From assembly GCA_028279405.1 (NCBI GenBank), contig JANQNU010000007.1, positions 62,001-126,000 of the forward strand: a DNA stretch of 64,000 nt. Direction: 5' to 3'. The first letter of the stretch is position 1, and each line of letters opens with the position of its first letter. Made by a program: the position numbers and the translations under genes. This document shows positions 18,167 through 26,987 of this stretch, in pieces. Under the pieces are notes generated by a model that saw only the letters and a program-made list of their open reading frames with translations, was not told the origin of the DNA and did not search any database. This stretch comes from Phycisphaerae bacterium. Its GTDB lineage: Bacteria > Planctomycetota > Phycisphaerae > UBA1845 > Fen-1342.

Positions 18167-18272
18167 GCGCGTTCGCGATCCTGGCGGTTGCGGCTACGAT
18201 ACCAGTATAGCGGGTCCGCTGCCGACGCGCCGGACCCGGCAAAAAATCACGAGTGATCTCCGAGAGGAACGG

Positions 18273-18935
18273 ATGTCCAGCCATACGATCAGTTTGACCG
18301 AGCCGTTGCAGGAGTACGTGGGGCAGACGATGGTCGCCGAACCGGACGTGCTGCGCCGTCTGCGGGAGGAGACCGGCGCGCTCGAGATGGCGCGGATGCA
18401 GATCTCGCCGGAACAGGGTCAGTTCATGAAGTTGCTGGTCCAGATCGCTCGCGTACGCAACGCGATCGAGGTTGGTGTCTTTACCGGCTACAGCACCCTT
18501 TGCGTCGCGAGCGCGTTGCCGGCGGACGGTCGGCTGATCGCGTGCGACGTCAGCGACGAGTGGACCGCGATCGGACGGCGCTACTGGCGGGAGGCCGGCG
18601 TCGCCGAACGCATCGACCTGCGGCTCGCGCCAGCGACCGAGACGCTCGATGCGTTGCTCGCGGAGCAGCGCCAAGGGCAGTTTGACTTCGCGTTCATAGA
18701 CGCCGACAAGGCGAACTATGACGGCTATTACGAGCGCTGCCTGCAATTGCTGCGGGTTGGGGGGATCATCGCGATCGACAACGCGCTGTGGAGCGGTCTG
18801 GTTGTTGATTCTGGAGCCGATGACGCGGACACGCTGGCGATCCGGGCGCTCAATCTGAAGGTGCGCGATGACCAGCGGGTGCAACACAGTCTCGTACCGA
18901 TCGGGGATGGGCTGCTGTTGGCGGTGAAACAGTAG
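18273..18935 (+). CDS. SAM-dependent O-methyltransferase (caffeoyl-CoA/catechol OMT-like)
   Basis: The 220-residue protein is a class I methyltransferase. Motif I is AIEVGVFTGYSTLCVASALP, followed by the acidic CDVSDEW. The metal-binding region is FAFIDADKANYDGYYERCLQLLRVGGIIAIDNALWSG, in which the two Asp residues and the Asn bind the divalent cation in this family. Such enzymes methylate catechol-type hydroxyls; the physiological substrate here is unknown. The start at 18273 is chosen because GAGAGGAA lies just before it, although the frame is open further upstream. Confidence 0.88.
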   Translation: MSSHTISLTEPLQEYVGQTMVAEPDVLRRLREETGALEMARMQISPEQGQFMKLLVQIARVRNAIEVGVFTGYSTLCVASALPADGRLIACDVSDEWTAIGRRYWREAGVAERIDLRLAPATETLDALLAEQRQGQFDFAFIDADKANYDGYYERCLQLLRVGGIIAIDNALWSGLVVDSGADDADTLAIRALNLKVRDDQRVQHSLVPIGDGLLLAVKQ

Positions 18936-19004
18936 GGCCGCCGGCCGGCTTCCTGAAGAACTCGTCGGCGTGGACGGTCAAAGGCGGCGTTTTCGGATGG
19001 TCTG

Positions 19005-19673
19005 ATGTCGACGAATCACGACAACACTCCGGAGAACCGTCGACCCATGGGTTTCCGCGCCTGGTCCGTCATGCAACGGATCGCGCGCTGGCTAACGGCC
19101 ACGGGCGTGACGCCGAACGCAGTTTCCTTTGCGAGTATCGGGTTCTCGGCAGGCGCGGGCGGCCTGCTGCTCTGGTCGGCGCGCGTCGCGGGCGTTGGCG
19201 GTGCGGCGTGCTTATTGGGCGTACCGGTGCTGGTTGGACTGCGCGGCCTTTGTAACCTGTTTGACGGCATGATCGCCGTCGAAGGAGGACGCAAGACCAA
19301 GTCCGGCGAGGTTTTCAACGACGTCCCGGACCGTGTTTCGGATCTCGCGATGCTGGTGCCTGCCGGCTATGCGGTCGGCGATAGCAGTTGGGCGGTTCCA
19401 CTCGGCTGGGCCGCCGGGGCACTGGCGATTCTGGTGGCCTATGCGCGGATGCTGGGCGGCGCGCTTGGGACACCGCAGTTCTTCAGCGGGCCGATGGCCA
19501 AGCCGCACCGCATGGCCGTGCTCAGCGCGGCGAGCGTCGCGGCTGCTGTCGAACAACTCGTCGGGGGTACGCGTTGGGCGCTTCTCGGCGGGCTCGCAAT
19601 AATCGTCCTCGGCTGCTTGTGGACGACCTGGCGCCGTTTGCGCCAGATCGTGGTGACGCTCGAGACGGCATGA
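19005..19673 (+). CDS. CDP-alcohol phosphatidyltransferase family protein
   Basis: The 222-residue integral membrane protein transfers a phosphatidyl (or similar) group from a CDP-lipid to an alcohol, or works in the reverse sense. The signature begins DGMIA and continues GEVFNDVPDRVSD. Against the textbook D-G-x2-A-R-x8-G-x3-D-x3-D motif, the Arg is Val and the third acidic position is Asn followed by Asp, while the first and last Asp are kept. About six hydrophobic segments are visible. Its stop overlaps the start of the acyltransferase gene (ATGA at 19670-19673), so the two are translationally coupled. Confidence 0.82.
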   Translation: MSTNHDNTPENRRPMGFRAWSVMQRIARWLTATGVTPNAVSFASIGFSAGAGGLLLWSARVAGVGGAACLLGVPVLVGLRGLCNLFDGMIAVEGGRKTKSGEVFNDVPDRVSDLAMLVPAGYAVGDSSWAVPLGWAAGALAILVAYARMLGGALGTPQFFSGPMAKPHRMAVLSAASVAAAVEQLVGGTRWALLGGLAIIVLGCLWTTWRRLRQIVVTLETA

Positions 19674-20296
19674 TCGCGCGCCTGTTGACCGGCTGCGTCC
19701 GTTTTCTCTGTGGCTGCAATGCCCGTTGGGCTGAGTTGCCCGTAGCGGGGCCGCGGGTCTACTACGCCAACCATACCAGCCACCTCGATTCGCTCCTGTT
19801 ATGGTCTGCGTTGCCTGCTCAGTTGCGGCGGTCGTGCCGGATAGTGGCGGCGGCGGACTACTGGGAGCGGACCCGGGCGCGCCGCTGGCTGGCGCGCGAG
19901 GTTTTTCGGGCTGTTTTGATCGATCGCACGACCGTGACGCGCCGCAACAACCCGTTGGACCATATGCTGGCGGTGCTGGACGCCGGCGAGGCACTCGTCA
20001 TCTTCCCCGAGGGCGGTCGGAGCGATCGGCAGGTCGTCCGCGACTTTCGTTCCGGGATATGGCACATGGCCCGTCGCCGACCCGATCTGCCGTTCGTACC
20101 GGTCTGGCTCGAAAACCTGAGCCGCGTGCTGCCGAAGGGGGAGGTTTTGCCTGTGCCGCTCATGACGGCCGTTGCGTTCGGCGCTGCGTTTCACAAAGCG
20201 GCCGATGACACGAAGGAGATCTTCCTCGATCGCGCCCGCCGACGGTTGTTGGCGTTGCGCCGGGAGCCGGATCCATGCACGACGCCGGAACGCTGA
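19670..20296 (+). CDS. 1-acyl-glycerol-3-phosphate acyltransferase (PlsC-like)
   Basis: The 208-residue protein has the acyltransferase motifs NHTSHLDS (H-x4-D, ~35) and FPEGGRS (~112), with a hydrophobic N-terminus. It should esterify a lysophospholipid or a related acceptor to give phosphatidic acid, the substrate of the CdsA encoded next. The start ATG overlaps the preceding stop and the 3' end overlaps cdsA by 22 bases, so the three genes form one compact lipid operon. Confidence 0.88.
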   Translation: MIARLLTGCVRFLCGCNARWAELPVAGPRVYYANHTSHLDSLLLWSALPAQLRRSCRIVAAADYWERTRARRWLAREVFRAVLIDRTTVTRRNNPLDHMLAVLDAGEALVIFPEGGRSDRQVVRDFRSGIWHMARRRPDLPFVPVWLENLSRVLPKGEVLPVPLMTAVAFGAAFHKAADDTKEIFLDRARRRLLALRREPDPCTTPER

Positions 20297-21219
20297 CGAT
20301 GCTGGGGCTGGTGGTCGGCGCGCTGACGCTGGGCACCGTAGTCGGACAGGTCCTCCGCCGGACCGTCACGAGCCCGTCCGCCGAACGGATCGTGACGAAC
20401 CTCAACGCGCGAATGCGCGCCTGGTGGATCATGGCGGCAATCTTCGTCGTCTCGATCCTGCTTGGCGGAATGACCACGGTTGTGCTCTTTGCGCTGAGTT
20501 CGTTCCTGGCTTTTCGCGAGTTCATCACACTGACACCCACACATCGTAGCGATCATCGCGCCCTGTTCTGGTGCTTCTTCGTGATCATCCCGCTCAACTA
20601 CTGGCTCGTTGCCATCGAGTGGTACGGCTTTTTTACCGTCTTCATTCCCGTCTACGCCTTTGTGTTCATTCCGGGACGGATCGCGCTTGCCGGAACCTAT
20701 GAGCGCTACCTCGAGCGGACGAGCAAGATCCAGTGGGCGCTGATGGTGACCGTTTACTTTCTGAGCTACGTTCCCGCACTGCTGATGCTGGAGATCGAGG
20801 CCTATCAGGGTAACAACGCCGGGCTGCTCTTTTTCTTCATCCTGCTCGTCCAGCTCAACGACGTCCTGCAGTACGTGTGGGGCAATCTCATCGGTCGGCG
20901 AAAGATCGCGCCGGTCATCAGCCCCAACAAGACCTGGGGCGGGTTTGTCGGCGGTGTGCTGACGACGACGCTGATCGGCGCCCTGCTCGCACCGGCGACG
21001 CCCTTCCATCCGCTCCAGGCGGCCGGGTTGTCGCTGCTCGTGTGTCTGATGGGATTTGTCGGCGACCTCACAATGTCCGCCGTGAAGCGCGACCTCGGGG
21101 TCAAGGATTTTTCGGCCGTGCTTCCCGGGCACGGCGGCGTCCTCGATCGGCTCGACTCCTGTACGTTCGCGGCGCCGATCTTCTTCCACGTCGTGCGGTA
21201 CTACTTCGCGACCGGGTGA
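20275..21219 (+). CDS. cdsA: Phosphatidate cytidylyltransferase
   Basis: The 314-residue polytopic membrane enzyme makes CDP-diacylglycerol from phosphatidic acid and CTP. The CDS signature is complete near the C-terminus: SAVKRDLGVKDFSAVLPGHG followed by GVLDRLDS. The motif PNKTWGGFVGG is also present, as is usual. About eight hydrophobic segments are visible. It closes the three-gene lipid operon: the acyltransferase makes its substrate and the CDP-alcohol phosphatidyltransferase can use its product. Confidence 0.93.
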   Translation: MHDAGTLTMLGLVVGALTLGTVVGQVLRRTVTSPSAERIVTNLNARMRAWWIMAAIFVVSILLGGMTTVVLFALSSFLAFREFITLTPTHRSDHRALFWCFFVIIPLNYWLVAIEWYGFFTVFIPVYAFVFIPGRIALAGTYERYLERTSKIQWALMVTVYFLSYVPALLMLEIEAYQGNNAGLLFFFILLVQLNDVLQYVWGNLIGRRKIAPVISPNKTWGGFVGGVLTTTLIGALLAPATPFHPLQAAGLSLLVCLMGFVGDLTMSAVKRDLGVKDFSAVLPGHGGVLDRLDSCTFAAPIFFHVVRYYFATG

Positions 21220-21358
21220 CGCGGCACGCCGCCAGATCCAACCCCTCCGGACTGAACGGTGTGCGTTGCATTAATGTCGATGAAACGTTCCGTGGCCGCC
21301 GATAACATGGGTGCGCGGGGAGCAGTCGATTCGGCCGTAACGAACGAAAGGGACCGTC

Positions 21359-22624
21359 ATGAGCGTGCGTCGTGTGGGTTTGCAGGCAGGCTGGTTCGCG
21401 ATCGTCTTGGGGTTGGCTTTCGTCATACCTTCCTGCAACGAGCCCGGGTCGGAGCCGGATGATCCGTTCATGGAAGACGACATGGACATGGACGGCGATA
21501 ACGCCAATCAGGCCGACGATAACGCCAACACGAACGACGATTCGTCGGACGACCGGACCCCTGACGCTGTCACCGGCGGCGGTACCACCAATGACAACAG
21601 CTCCGGGATGGACGTGGAACGCGTCTTCTTCGGTCTCGAGCCGACGGTCAAGCCGCGTGTCCGCAGCGCGGTCTCCGCGGACGCCCTCGAGGTTGACGCC
21701 GGCGACGGGCCGTCGAATGAGCGGCTGAATACGTCCCTCGCCGCTGTGGCGTTGCCGGGGAACCGGGTCCTGTTCACCGGAGGGTTCGACTTTCAGGAGC
21801 GGGCGGTCAACGCCGAGGCGTTCCTCTACGACGCCGCCGAGGACGAATGGACCGTGCTGCCCGACATGAACCAGCCGCGCCGGGATCACAGCATGACCGT
21901 GCTCGAGGATGGCCGTGTGTTGATCGCCGGTGGCTTCGACGGGACCGACGAACTGCGGTCGACCGAGTTCTTCGATCCGTCCACGATGCGGTTCAGTGCC
22001 GGCCCGCCGATGCTGACGGATCGCGTGTTTCACACTGCAACGCGGCTCGCGGATGGATCGGTTCTAATTGCCGGCGGCGGGTTCGATAGCGACTCCGACG
22101 TCACTGCTGAGCGTTTTGATCCGTCGTCAAACCGTTTCGATCCACTCGGCAAGATGCTCGATGACGCGCGGGCCGCGGCCCTCCTGCCTGATGGAAGCGT
22201 GCTGCTCGTCGGGGCGTTCGCTACGCGCGTCGCGCAGCGTTTTGATCCCGCCACCCGACAATTCACCGCCACTGGCCAGCTTCTCAGCATCCATGGCCTG
22301 TTTCCCACCGCGACCGCGTTGGCGGACGGGCGCGTGCTGGTGGCCGGCGGCTGCGATCGCGATCCCTTCGCGACCGACATGACCGAACTGTTCGATCCGG
22401 CTACCGGCGAGTTCTCCGCGGGACCCCGGATGAGTGTCGCGCGCGATGGCCACGTGGCCTTGCAACTCGCGGACGGCACGGTGGCGCTCCTCGGCGGGAT
22501 GGACAACGGCGTCATACACGACAGCATCGATATCTTTGACCCGGCGGATGACACCATCACGGCTCAAGCACAGAAGATGTCGATTGGACGGCACGACTTT
22601 GTCGGCGTAACGCTCACCCCCTAG
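21359..22624 (+). CDS. Kelch-like beta-propeller lipoprotein
   Basis: The 421-residue protein starts with a lipoprotein signal ending in VIPSC, then a very acidic, Asp/Asn-rich linker (~25-85), and then repeated kelch-type blades of about 48-50 residues, each with a pattern such as GRVLIAGGFDG...T..E.FDP.T..F..GP.M (~120-421). Such propellers usually bind proteins or sugars at the cell surface. AAAGGGA precedes the ATG at 21359. A terminator-like hairpin follows the stop. No partner gene is obvious. Confidence 0.85.
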   Translation: MSVRRVGLQAGWFAIVLGLAFVIPSCNEPGSEPDDPFMEDDMDMDGDNANQADDNANTNDDSSDDRTPDAVTGGGTTNDNSSGMDVERVFFGLEPTVKPRVRSAVSADALEVDAGDGPSNERLNTSLAAVALPGNRVLFTGGFDFQERAVNAEAFLYDAAEDEWTVLPDMNQPRRDHSMTVLEDGRVLIAGGFDGTDELRSTEFFDPSTMRFSAGPPMLTDRVFHTATRLADGSVLIAGGGFDSDSDVTAERFDPSSNRFDPLGKMLDDARAAALLPDGSVLLVGAFATRVAQRFDPATRQFTATGQLLSIHGLFPTATALADGRVLVAGGCDRDPFATDMTELFDPATGEFSAGPRMSVARDGHVALQLADGTVALLGGMDNGVIHDSIDIFDPADDTITAQAQKMSIGRHDFVGVTLTP

Positions 22625-22655
22625 TTGATTACTATCAATGGGCTAGCAAAGTAAA

Positions 22656-22686
22656 GGCCCTACCGGCTCAATAGGCCGGCAGGGCC
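22656..22686 (+). terminator. Strong hairpin after the kelch-like gene
   Basis: GGCCCT-A-CCGGC (22656-22667) pairs with GCCGG-C-AGGGCC (22675-22686), with one A:C mismatch and a 7-base loop. There is no T-run, so it may act with Rho or as an mRNA 3' stabiliser. Confidence 0.5.
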
Positions 22687-23142
22687 ACACGCGCCCGGCA
22701 TTTAAGGCCGCCGGGGGGCCCGGGGGGTCAATTCTGTGCGATGTTATCGGTCCCAGATTGCTGCTCGCAACTGCTGTCCACAGTTACACGATCTGCGTTG
22801 GGCTGGGGCTCGTTTTTTTTCGCGGCTTGGTGCATGTTTTCTCGCTGAACGTTCGGCGGCGGATCGATGCAACGAAGATGACTTGTTTTGTTGACCGACT
22901 GTTGACTCGCCAATATCGAGAAAAAATTCGGGTAGACTGGCCCGAGAAAAATAATCCTAACGGCCTGATAACGCGGACGCCAATGTCTCTTGGGGGAGAT
23001 TTTCAATATACGTATCGCGCAGCGTCTTGCCATCATTGTCGTTGGACGCTACACATACCCCCAATCACTCGTTCATATCAAATGATTTGAAAGAACGTGT
23101 GGTTTCATAGAAACCGGTACAGACGGATTTGCGAGACCAGTA
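22687..23142. other. Intergenic region, AT-richer than its surroundings, no gene seen
   Basis: About 450 bases lie between the kelch-like gene and the unnamed gene at 23143. From about 22740 on the sequence is clearly richer in A/T than the neighbouring genes, with runs such as TTTTTTTT and AAAAAA, which suggests regulatory DNA. A small hairpin, GGTTTC-ATA-GAAACC (23101-23115), lies 27 bases before the next start codon. Two TTGAC boxes (22891 and 22902) are visible but no well-spaced -10 element. A 102-residue minus-strand frame here has no family features and was not called. Confidence 0.4.
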
Positions 23143-24384
23143 ATGCGCCGACCGTCCCTGACGACCGATCGCCCACCGATCCGTGCCTTCGAGGCGGAGA
23201 TTCGGGTAGCGACGACCAAGATCCGACGAGCACTCTCTGCGCTGCTCGAGGATGTCCAGATCGACATTTCAAACGCGATGGCCGCCGCTAGACTGCTGGG
23301 ACTCGACAAGAATCTGACTTGGAAGATTGCGCGCGTTGTTCGTGAGGACGATCCGGCGGTCGCAATCCAGCACTTCCCGGGACGTTCGGGGTTGGACATC
23401 TTCCTTCGTCGACTGACGGATCAGGGGGCGTCCGCCGCTCTGGTCAAGGCGGCGCGCGAAGCCTATGTCGAGTTTAACCGAGTGGTCGAGCTTCACGCCG
23501 GTGACCGCGAGACGCTCGAAATGATGATGGGGTCGGTCTCGCAGGACTCCCAGCGGCAGCGCGCCGAGAACCATCGCAAGTATGCTTTTCGGGGGAACGG
23601 CGCGATCTGGGGCGTCCAGGCGCGGGTACAGACCAGTACGCACATCGTCGCGCCCAGCGAAGACGAGGATCTCGTCGATCTGGCCATCATCAGCGGGCTT
23701 GTGGATCTCAAGCGATTGCGGAGTGATGTTGCTTGGGCGGTGGCGACGGTCCGCTGCATTGCAGATGATGGATCGGCGCGCGCACCGGGCGTACCGGAGC
23801 CGCTCGATCCCCACGGGTTGGCGCCCAACGGTGTGCCTTTGATGCCGGCTTTTTGCTCGCGTCCGATTCCGGAGTTGCGTGCGATCGGCGGGCCTGAGGA
23901 AACGCTGCGACACGAGCTCACCGAAGGGCCGATCGGCAACACGGCGGCCGTGACGTGCGTGACCGGCTGGTTGTATCGCAACTCCGCGCCGCGCTTCCGG
24001 ACAGATGATGATCGTTTCGGCGAGAATTTCGTCAGCCTCAGCACTCCGGTCGAGGTTGCGTATCACGACGTGTTCCTGCATCGGTCGCTCGACTTTGCAG
24101 CGCAACCGATCGCGGCGCTGTACAGCCAGCTCCCGGGTAGCATGGCGTTTCCGCACGGCCAGCGCGACCGGGGCCTGTTGCCGTTGCACGAGACGCTCGT
24201 CCAACTCGGTACGCCTCCTGACGTGGGGATGTCCGAAGTCTCGCATTATCCGCGGCTGGTCGAGTGTGGCGTAGAACGGCTGGGTTGGGCGCTGTCGGAT
24301 TTCGTCGGCTTTCGGCTCAAGATCCGCTATCCGCCAATCCCGTCCGCGGCGGTCGTGCGCTATCCCCTTCCGCCGAAGGGGTGA
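23143..24384 (+). CDS. Unnamed three-part protein with HTH-like N-terminus, paralogue of the 50402-51781 product
   Basis: The 413-residue protein matches no family I recognise. Residues ~15-125 are helical; within them AARLLGLDKNLTWKIARVVR looks like a helix-turn-helix and is followed by FPGRSGLDIFL. A central region (~150-245) looks beta-rich. The C-terminal part (~280-413) contains FVSLSTPVEVAYHDVFLHRS and DFVGFRLKIRYPPIPSAAVV. The product of 50402-51781 has the same three parts in the same order with matching local motifs, so the two are remote paralogues. No signal peptide is seen, so it is probably cytoplasmic and perhaps DNA-binding. No clear ribosome-binding site precedes the ATG. Confidence 0.7.
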   Translation: MRRPSLTTDRPPIRAFEAEIRVATTKIRRALSALLEDVQIDISNAMAAARLLGLDKNLTWKIARVVREDDPAVAIQHFPGRSGLDIFLRRLTDQGASAALVKAAREAYVEFNRVVELHAGDRETLEMMMGSVSQDSQRQRAENHRKYAFRGNGAIWGVQARVQTSTHIVAPSEDEDLVDLAIISGLVDLKRLRSDVAWAVATVRCIADDGSARAPGVPEPLDPHGLAPNGVPLMPAFCSRPIPELRAIGGPEETLRHELTEGPIGNTAAVTCVTGWLYRNSAPRFRTDDDRFGENFVSLSTPVEVAYHDVFLHRSLDFAAQPIAALYSQLPGSMAFPHGQRDRGLLPLHETLVQLGTPPDVGMSEVSHYPRLVECGVERLGWALSDFVGFRLKIRYPPIPSAAVVRYPLPPKG

Positions 24385-24559
24385 GTGGACACGCGCGCCG
24401 CCCGTGGGGCGGCCGGGCAGCGCTTCCCGATACTCACTCCTATCCGCGCGGGGGCGTAGCGGTTCTCGGTGCATCGATCAGTGGCTGCGGGCGTGGGCCC
24501 GTGAGGCCTATTCTGTCTGCGTCGATGCAGGCTCTTCGGGAACCGGCTATCATCTAGGA

Positions 24560-24583
24560 TCGCGGGCGGCGTCTTGCCCGCGA
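24560..24583 (+). promoter_or_regulatory. Hairpin in the leader of the first PQQ-propeller gene
   Basis: TCGCGGGC (24560-24567) and GCCCGCGA (24576-24583) form a perfect 8-bp stem around an 8-base loop, 30 bases before the start codon at 24614. No riboswitch class is recognised. It may be a 5' stability element or, since it lies past the preceding gene, a read-through attenuator. Confidence 0.35.
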
Positions 24584-24613
24584 GACTTTCGACTTTTGCA
24601 CCGGGGACGAGTG

Positions 24614-26890
24614 ATGCAGCGCTTCTCGATGATCACGGTCAGCGCGCTCTTGCTGATCGTCGTCGCCGCGCGGGCCAACGACTGGCCTTCGTGGCGCGGC
24701 TCCGTGGACGGCGGACGAACGCCTGAGCCGGCGCCGGTAACGAGCCTGAACGATGCCGACCTGCTATGGAAGGTCGCGGAAGGCGGCCGGACGACGCCGA
24801 TCGTGCACGACGGTCGTGTGTACGCGATTACGCCGATCGATGCGGGGACGCCGATGTCGCGCGAGCGGGTGGTCTGCTGGGACGCGGATACCGGGAAGCA
24901 GATCTGGGAACATCGGTTCCCTGTGTTTCTGACGGACATTGTGGAGAACCGTGTCGGCTGGACGAGCGTCGTTGCGGACCCGGAGACCGGCAACGTGTAC
25001 GCGCACGGTACGGGCGGCGTTCTGTTCTGCTTTGAGGGCGCGACTGGAAAGATCGTTTGGAAGCGCTCGTGTACGGAGGAGTTCGGGCGCATCAGTGGTT
25101 ACGGCGGGCGATTGATCAACCCCGTGCTCGATGATGACCGCGTGATCGTCAGTTTCCTCAACAGTGGCTGGGGCAAGCAGGCCAAGGGGGCACACCGCTA
25201 CTTCGCGTTGGACAAGAAGACCGGCGAAGTCATCTGGATATCGTCGCCTGCCGGGCAGCCGAAGGACACGACCTACGCGATGCCGGTGCCGGCGTCTGCC
25301 GGTCGTCGATCGGTATTGATCGCCCCTGCCGCAGACGGAGCGGTCTATGCGCTCGACGGCGCGACGGGCGTAAAGCTGTGGGGTTTTCCACTGTCGAAGC
25401 GCGGGCTGAATGTCACGCCCGTCGTCCGCAGGAACGTGGCGTACTTCAGCCATAGCGAAGAGAACCTCGACAATACCGAAATGGGGCGGGTGGTTTGTGT
25501 GCGCTTCTCGGACGAGGGCGCTCAGGAAGTTTGGCGAATCGATGGCGTGACGGCGGGATACTCCTCGCCGGCATTGGCGAACGGTCGGCTGTACTTCGTT
25601 ACCAACAACGCAACATTGATTTGCGCGGACGCGGAGACCGGTCGAGTCCACTGGGAGCATAGCATCGGTCGCGTTGGCAAGGGTTCGCCGGTGGTCACGA
25701 CTGACGGGGTGATCTACGTCGGTGAGCAAAACGGGATCTTCAGCATCCTGCGCGATGCCGGCGACCGGGCGGTGGTATTGGCGACAAAATCGTTCGAGGG
25801 ACCGGACGGGCTGGTGGATGAGATGTTTGGTTCGCCGGCTGTGGCGAACGGGCGCGTCTACTTCATGACCCGCTACGGCACCTATTGTTTCGGTACGGTG
25901 GGCGATGTAGAGGCACGTGTATCCCGTCGGCCGGAACGATACAAGCCTGCGGCGCCAGCACACATGTTCAACGCGCAGCTGTGCGTCCGTCCCTTCGAGG
26001 CGACGATCGTTGCCGGCGATGAGCACTCGTTCCGTACGCAGGAATTGAGAGGCTCCATCTACTACGACACACCTGCCGCGGAGACCGCAACGATCTGCGA
26101 GGCACCATTCGTTCAAGCCCGCCGGAATGTGATCACGGCTGCGGCGGACGCCTTCTTTGCGACGCCGAAGGTGACTCTCAGCGCAAAGCGGGCTTTCGGC
26201 GACAAGCTTGGCTATGCCGATGCCCGGGTTCGTGTTGTGCCGAAGCTGCCGTTCACGGTCGGTTTTGACGAGTTCGGCGAGGCGCCGATTCCGCCGGGTT
26301 GGATTGGCGTCGCGGCCAAGACCAAGATCGTCGAGGAAGACGGCAACAAGATGTTGATGAAGCTTGCGCCGAAGGAGCGACCGTCGCCGCCGTTCATGCG
26401 GATCCGGGTGTATGCGACGCCGCCGATCGAGGGCGGGCTCGACGTGCGTTGCGACGTCAAGGGAACGGTGAAGAAGTCGCGGCGGAAGACGTATGTGCCC
26501 GACATGGGGGTGATCAACACGCGCTATCGCTGTTTCTTGACGGAGGAGCCGGACGAGAACAGTCAGTTGTATCGGGCGCTGCGGATCGATGCGTGGGATC
26601 CGGTACCGCGGTTTCTGAAGATCGAGCGGCTCGCGTGGGATCCCGACACGTGGTACACGATCCGATTCGAGGTTCGGCCGGTGGCGGGCAGCGATGAGGT
26701 TCGTTGTCGGGCGAAGGTTTGGAAGACTGGCGAGCCGGAGCCGCAAGCCTGGCAGATCGACGCGGTCGATCCGGCGGGCAATCGTGAGGGTGCGGCCGGT
26801 CTGTACGGATACAGCAACGGAACGAAGCCGACGAGTGACGGAACGCGGATCTACTACGACAACTTCCAGGTGGCGCCGGTCGCGCCGTAG
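24614..26890 (+). CDS. Secreted PQQ-type beta-propeller protein with C-terminal jelly-roll-like extension
   Basis: The 758-residue protein has an N-terminal signal peptide (MQRFSMITVSALLLIVVAARA) directly followed by DWPSWRG, the usual start of planctomycete PQQ-like propeller proteins. Blades with GxVYALDxxTGxxxW-like ends (for example AVYALDGATGVKLWG) fill ~25-430. The remaining ~330 residues include a region resembling a carbohydrate-binding or LamG-like sandwich (TIRFEVRPVAGSDEVRCRA, YYDNFQVAP at the end). True PQQ-binding residues cannot be confirmed, and many such proteins bind no cofactor. A longer frame starting at 24404 exists, but the signal peptide marks the start used here. Confidence 0.85.
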   Translation: MQRFSMITVSALLLIVVAARANDWPSWRGSVDGGRTPEPAPVTSLNDADLLWKVAEGGRTTPIVHDGRVYAITPIDAGTPMSRERVVCWDADTGKQIWEHRFPVFLTDIVENRVGWTSVVADPETGNVYAHGTGGVLFCFEGATGKIVWKRSCTEEFGRISGYGGRLINPVLDDDRVIVSFLNSGWGKQAKGAHRYFALDKKTGEVIWISSPAGQPKDTTYAMPVPASAGRRSVLIAPAADGAVYALDGATGVKLWGFPLSKRGLNVTPVVRRNVAYFSHSEENLDNTEMGRVVCVRFSDEGAQEVWRIDGVTAGYSSPALANGRLYFVTNNATLICADAETGRVHWEHSIGRVGKGSPVVTTDGVIYVGEQNGIFSILRDAGDRAVVLATKSFEGPDGLVDEMFGSPAVANGRVYFMTRYGTYCFGTVGDVEARVSRRPERYKPAAPAHMFNAQLCVRPFEATIVAGDEHSFRTQELRGSIYYDTPAAETATICEAPFVQARRNVITAAADAFFATPKVTLSAKRAFGDKLGYADARVRVVPKLPFTVGFDEFGEAPIPPGWIGVAAKTKIVEEDGNKMLMKLAPKERPSPPFMRIRVYATPPIEGGLDVRCDVKGTVKKSRRKTYVPDMGVINTRYRCFLTEEPDENSQLYRALRIDAWDPVPRFLKIERLAWDPDTWYTIRFEVRPVAGSDEVRCRAKVWKTGEPEPQAWQIDAVDPAGNREGAAGLYGYSNGTKPTSDGTRIYYDNFQVAPVAP

Positions 26891-26987
26891 CGAGTGCGAT
26901 CGAGTAGCGAACGCCGTTCGGATCGAGTGCCGCCGTCGCCTCGTCCGTCCTGCGCGACGCCATTACGACTTTCAGAGGGAAACGAGC

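Noticed and set aside
22728-23036. 102-codon frame on the minus strand in an AT-rich gap
   Set aside because: No ribosome-binding site and no family features; the gap looks regulatory.
24764-26746. 660-codon open frame on the minus strand
   Set aside because: Antisense to the first PQQ propeller; no motif or start signal.
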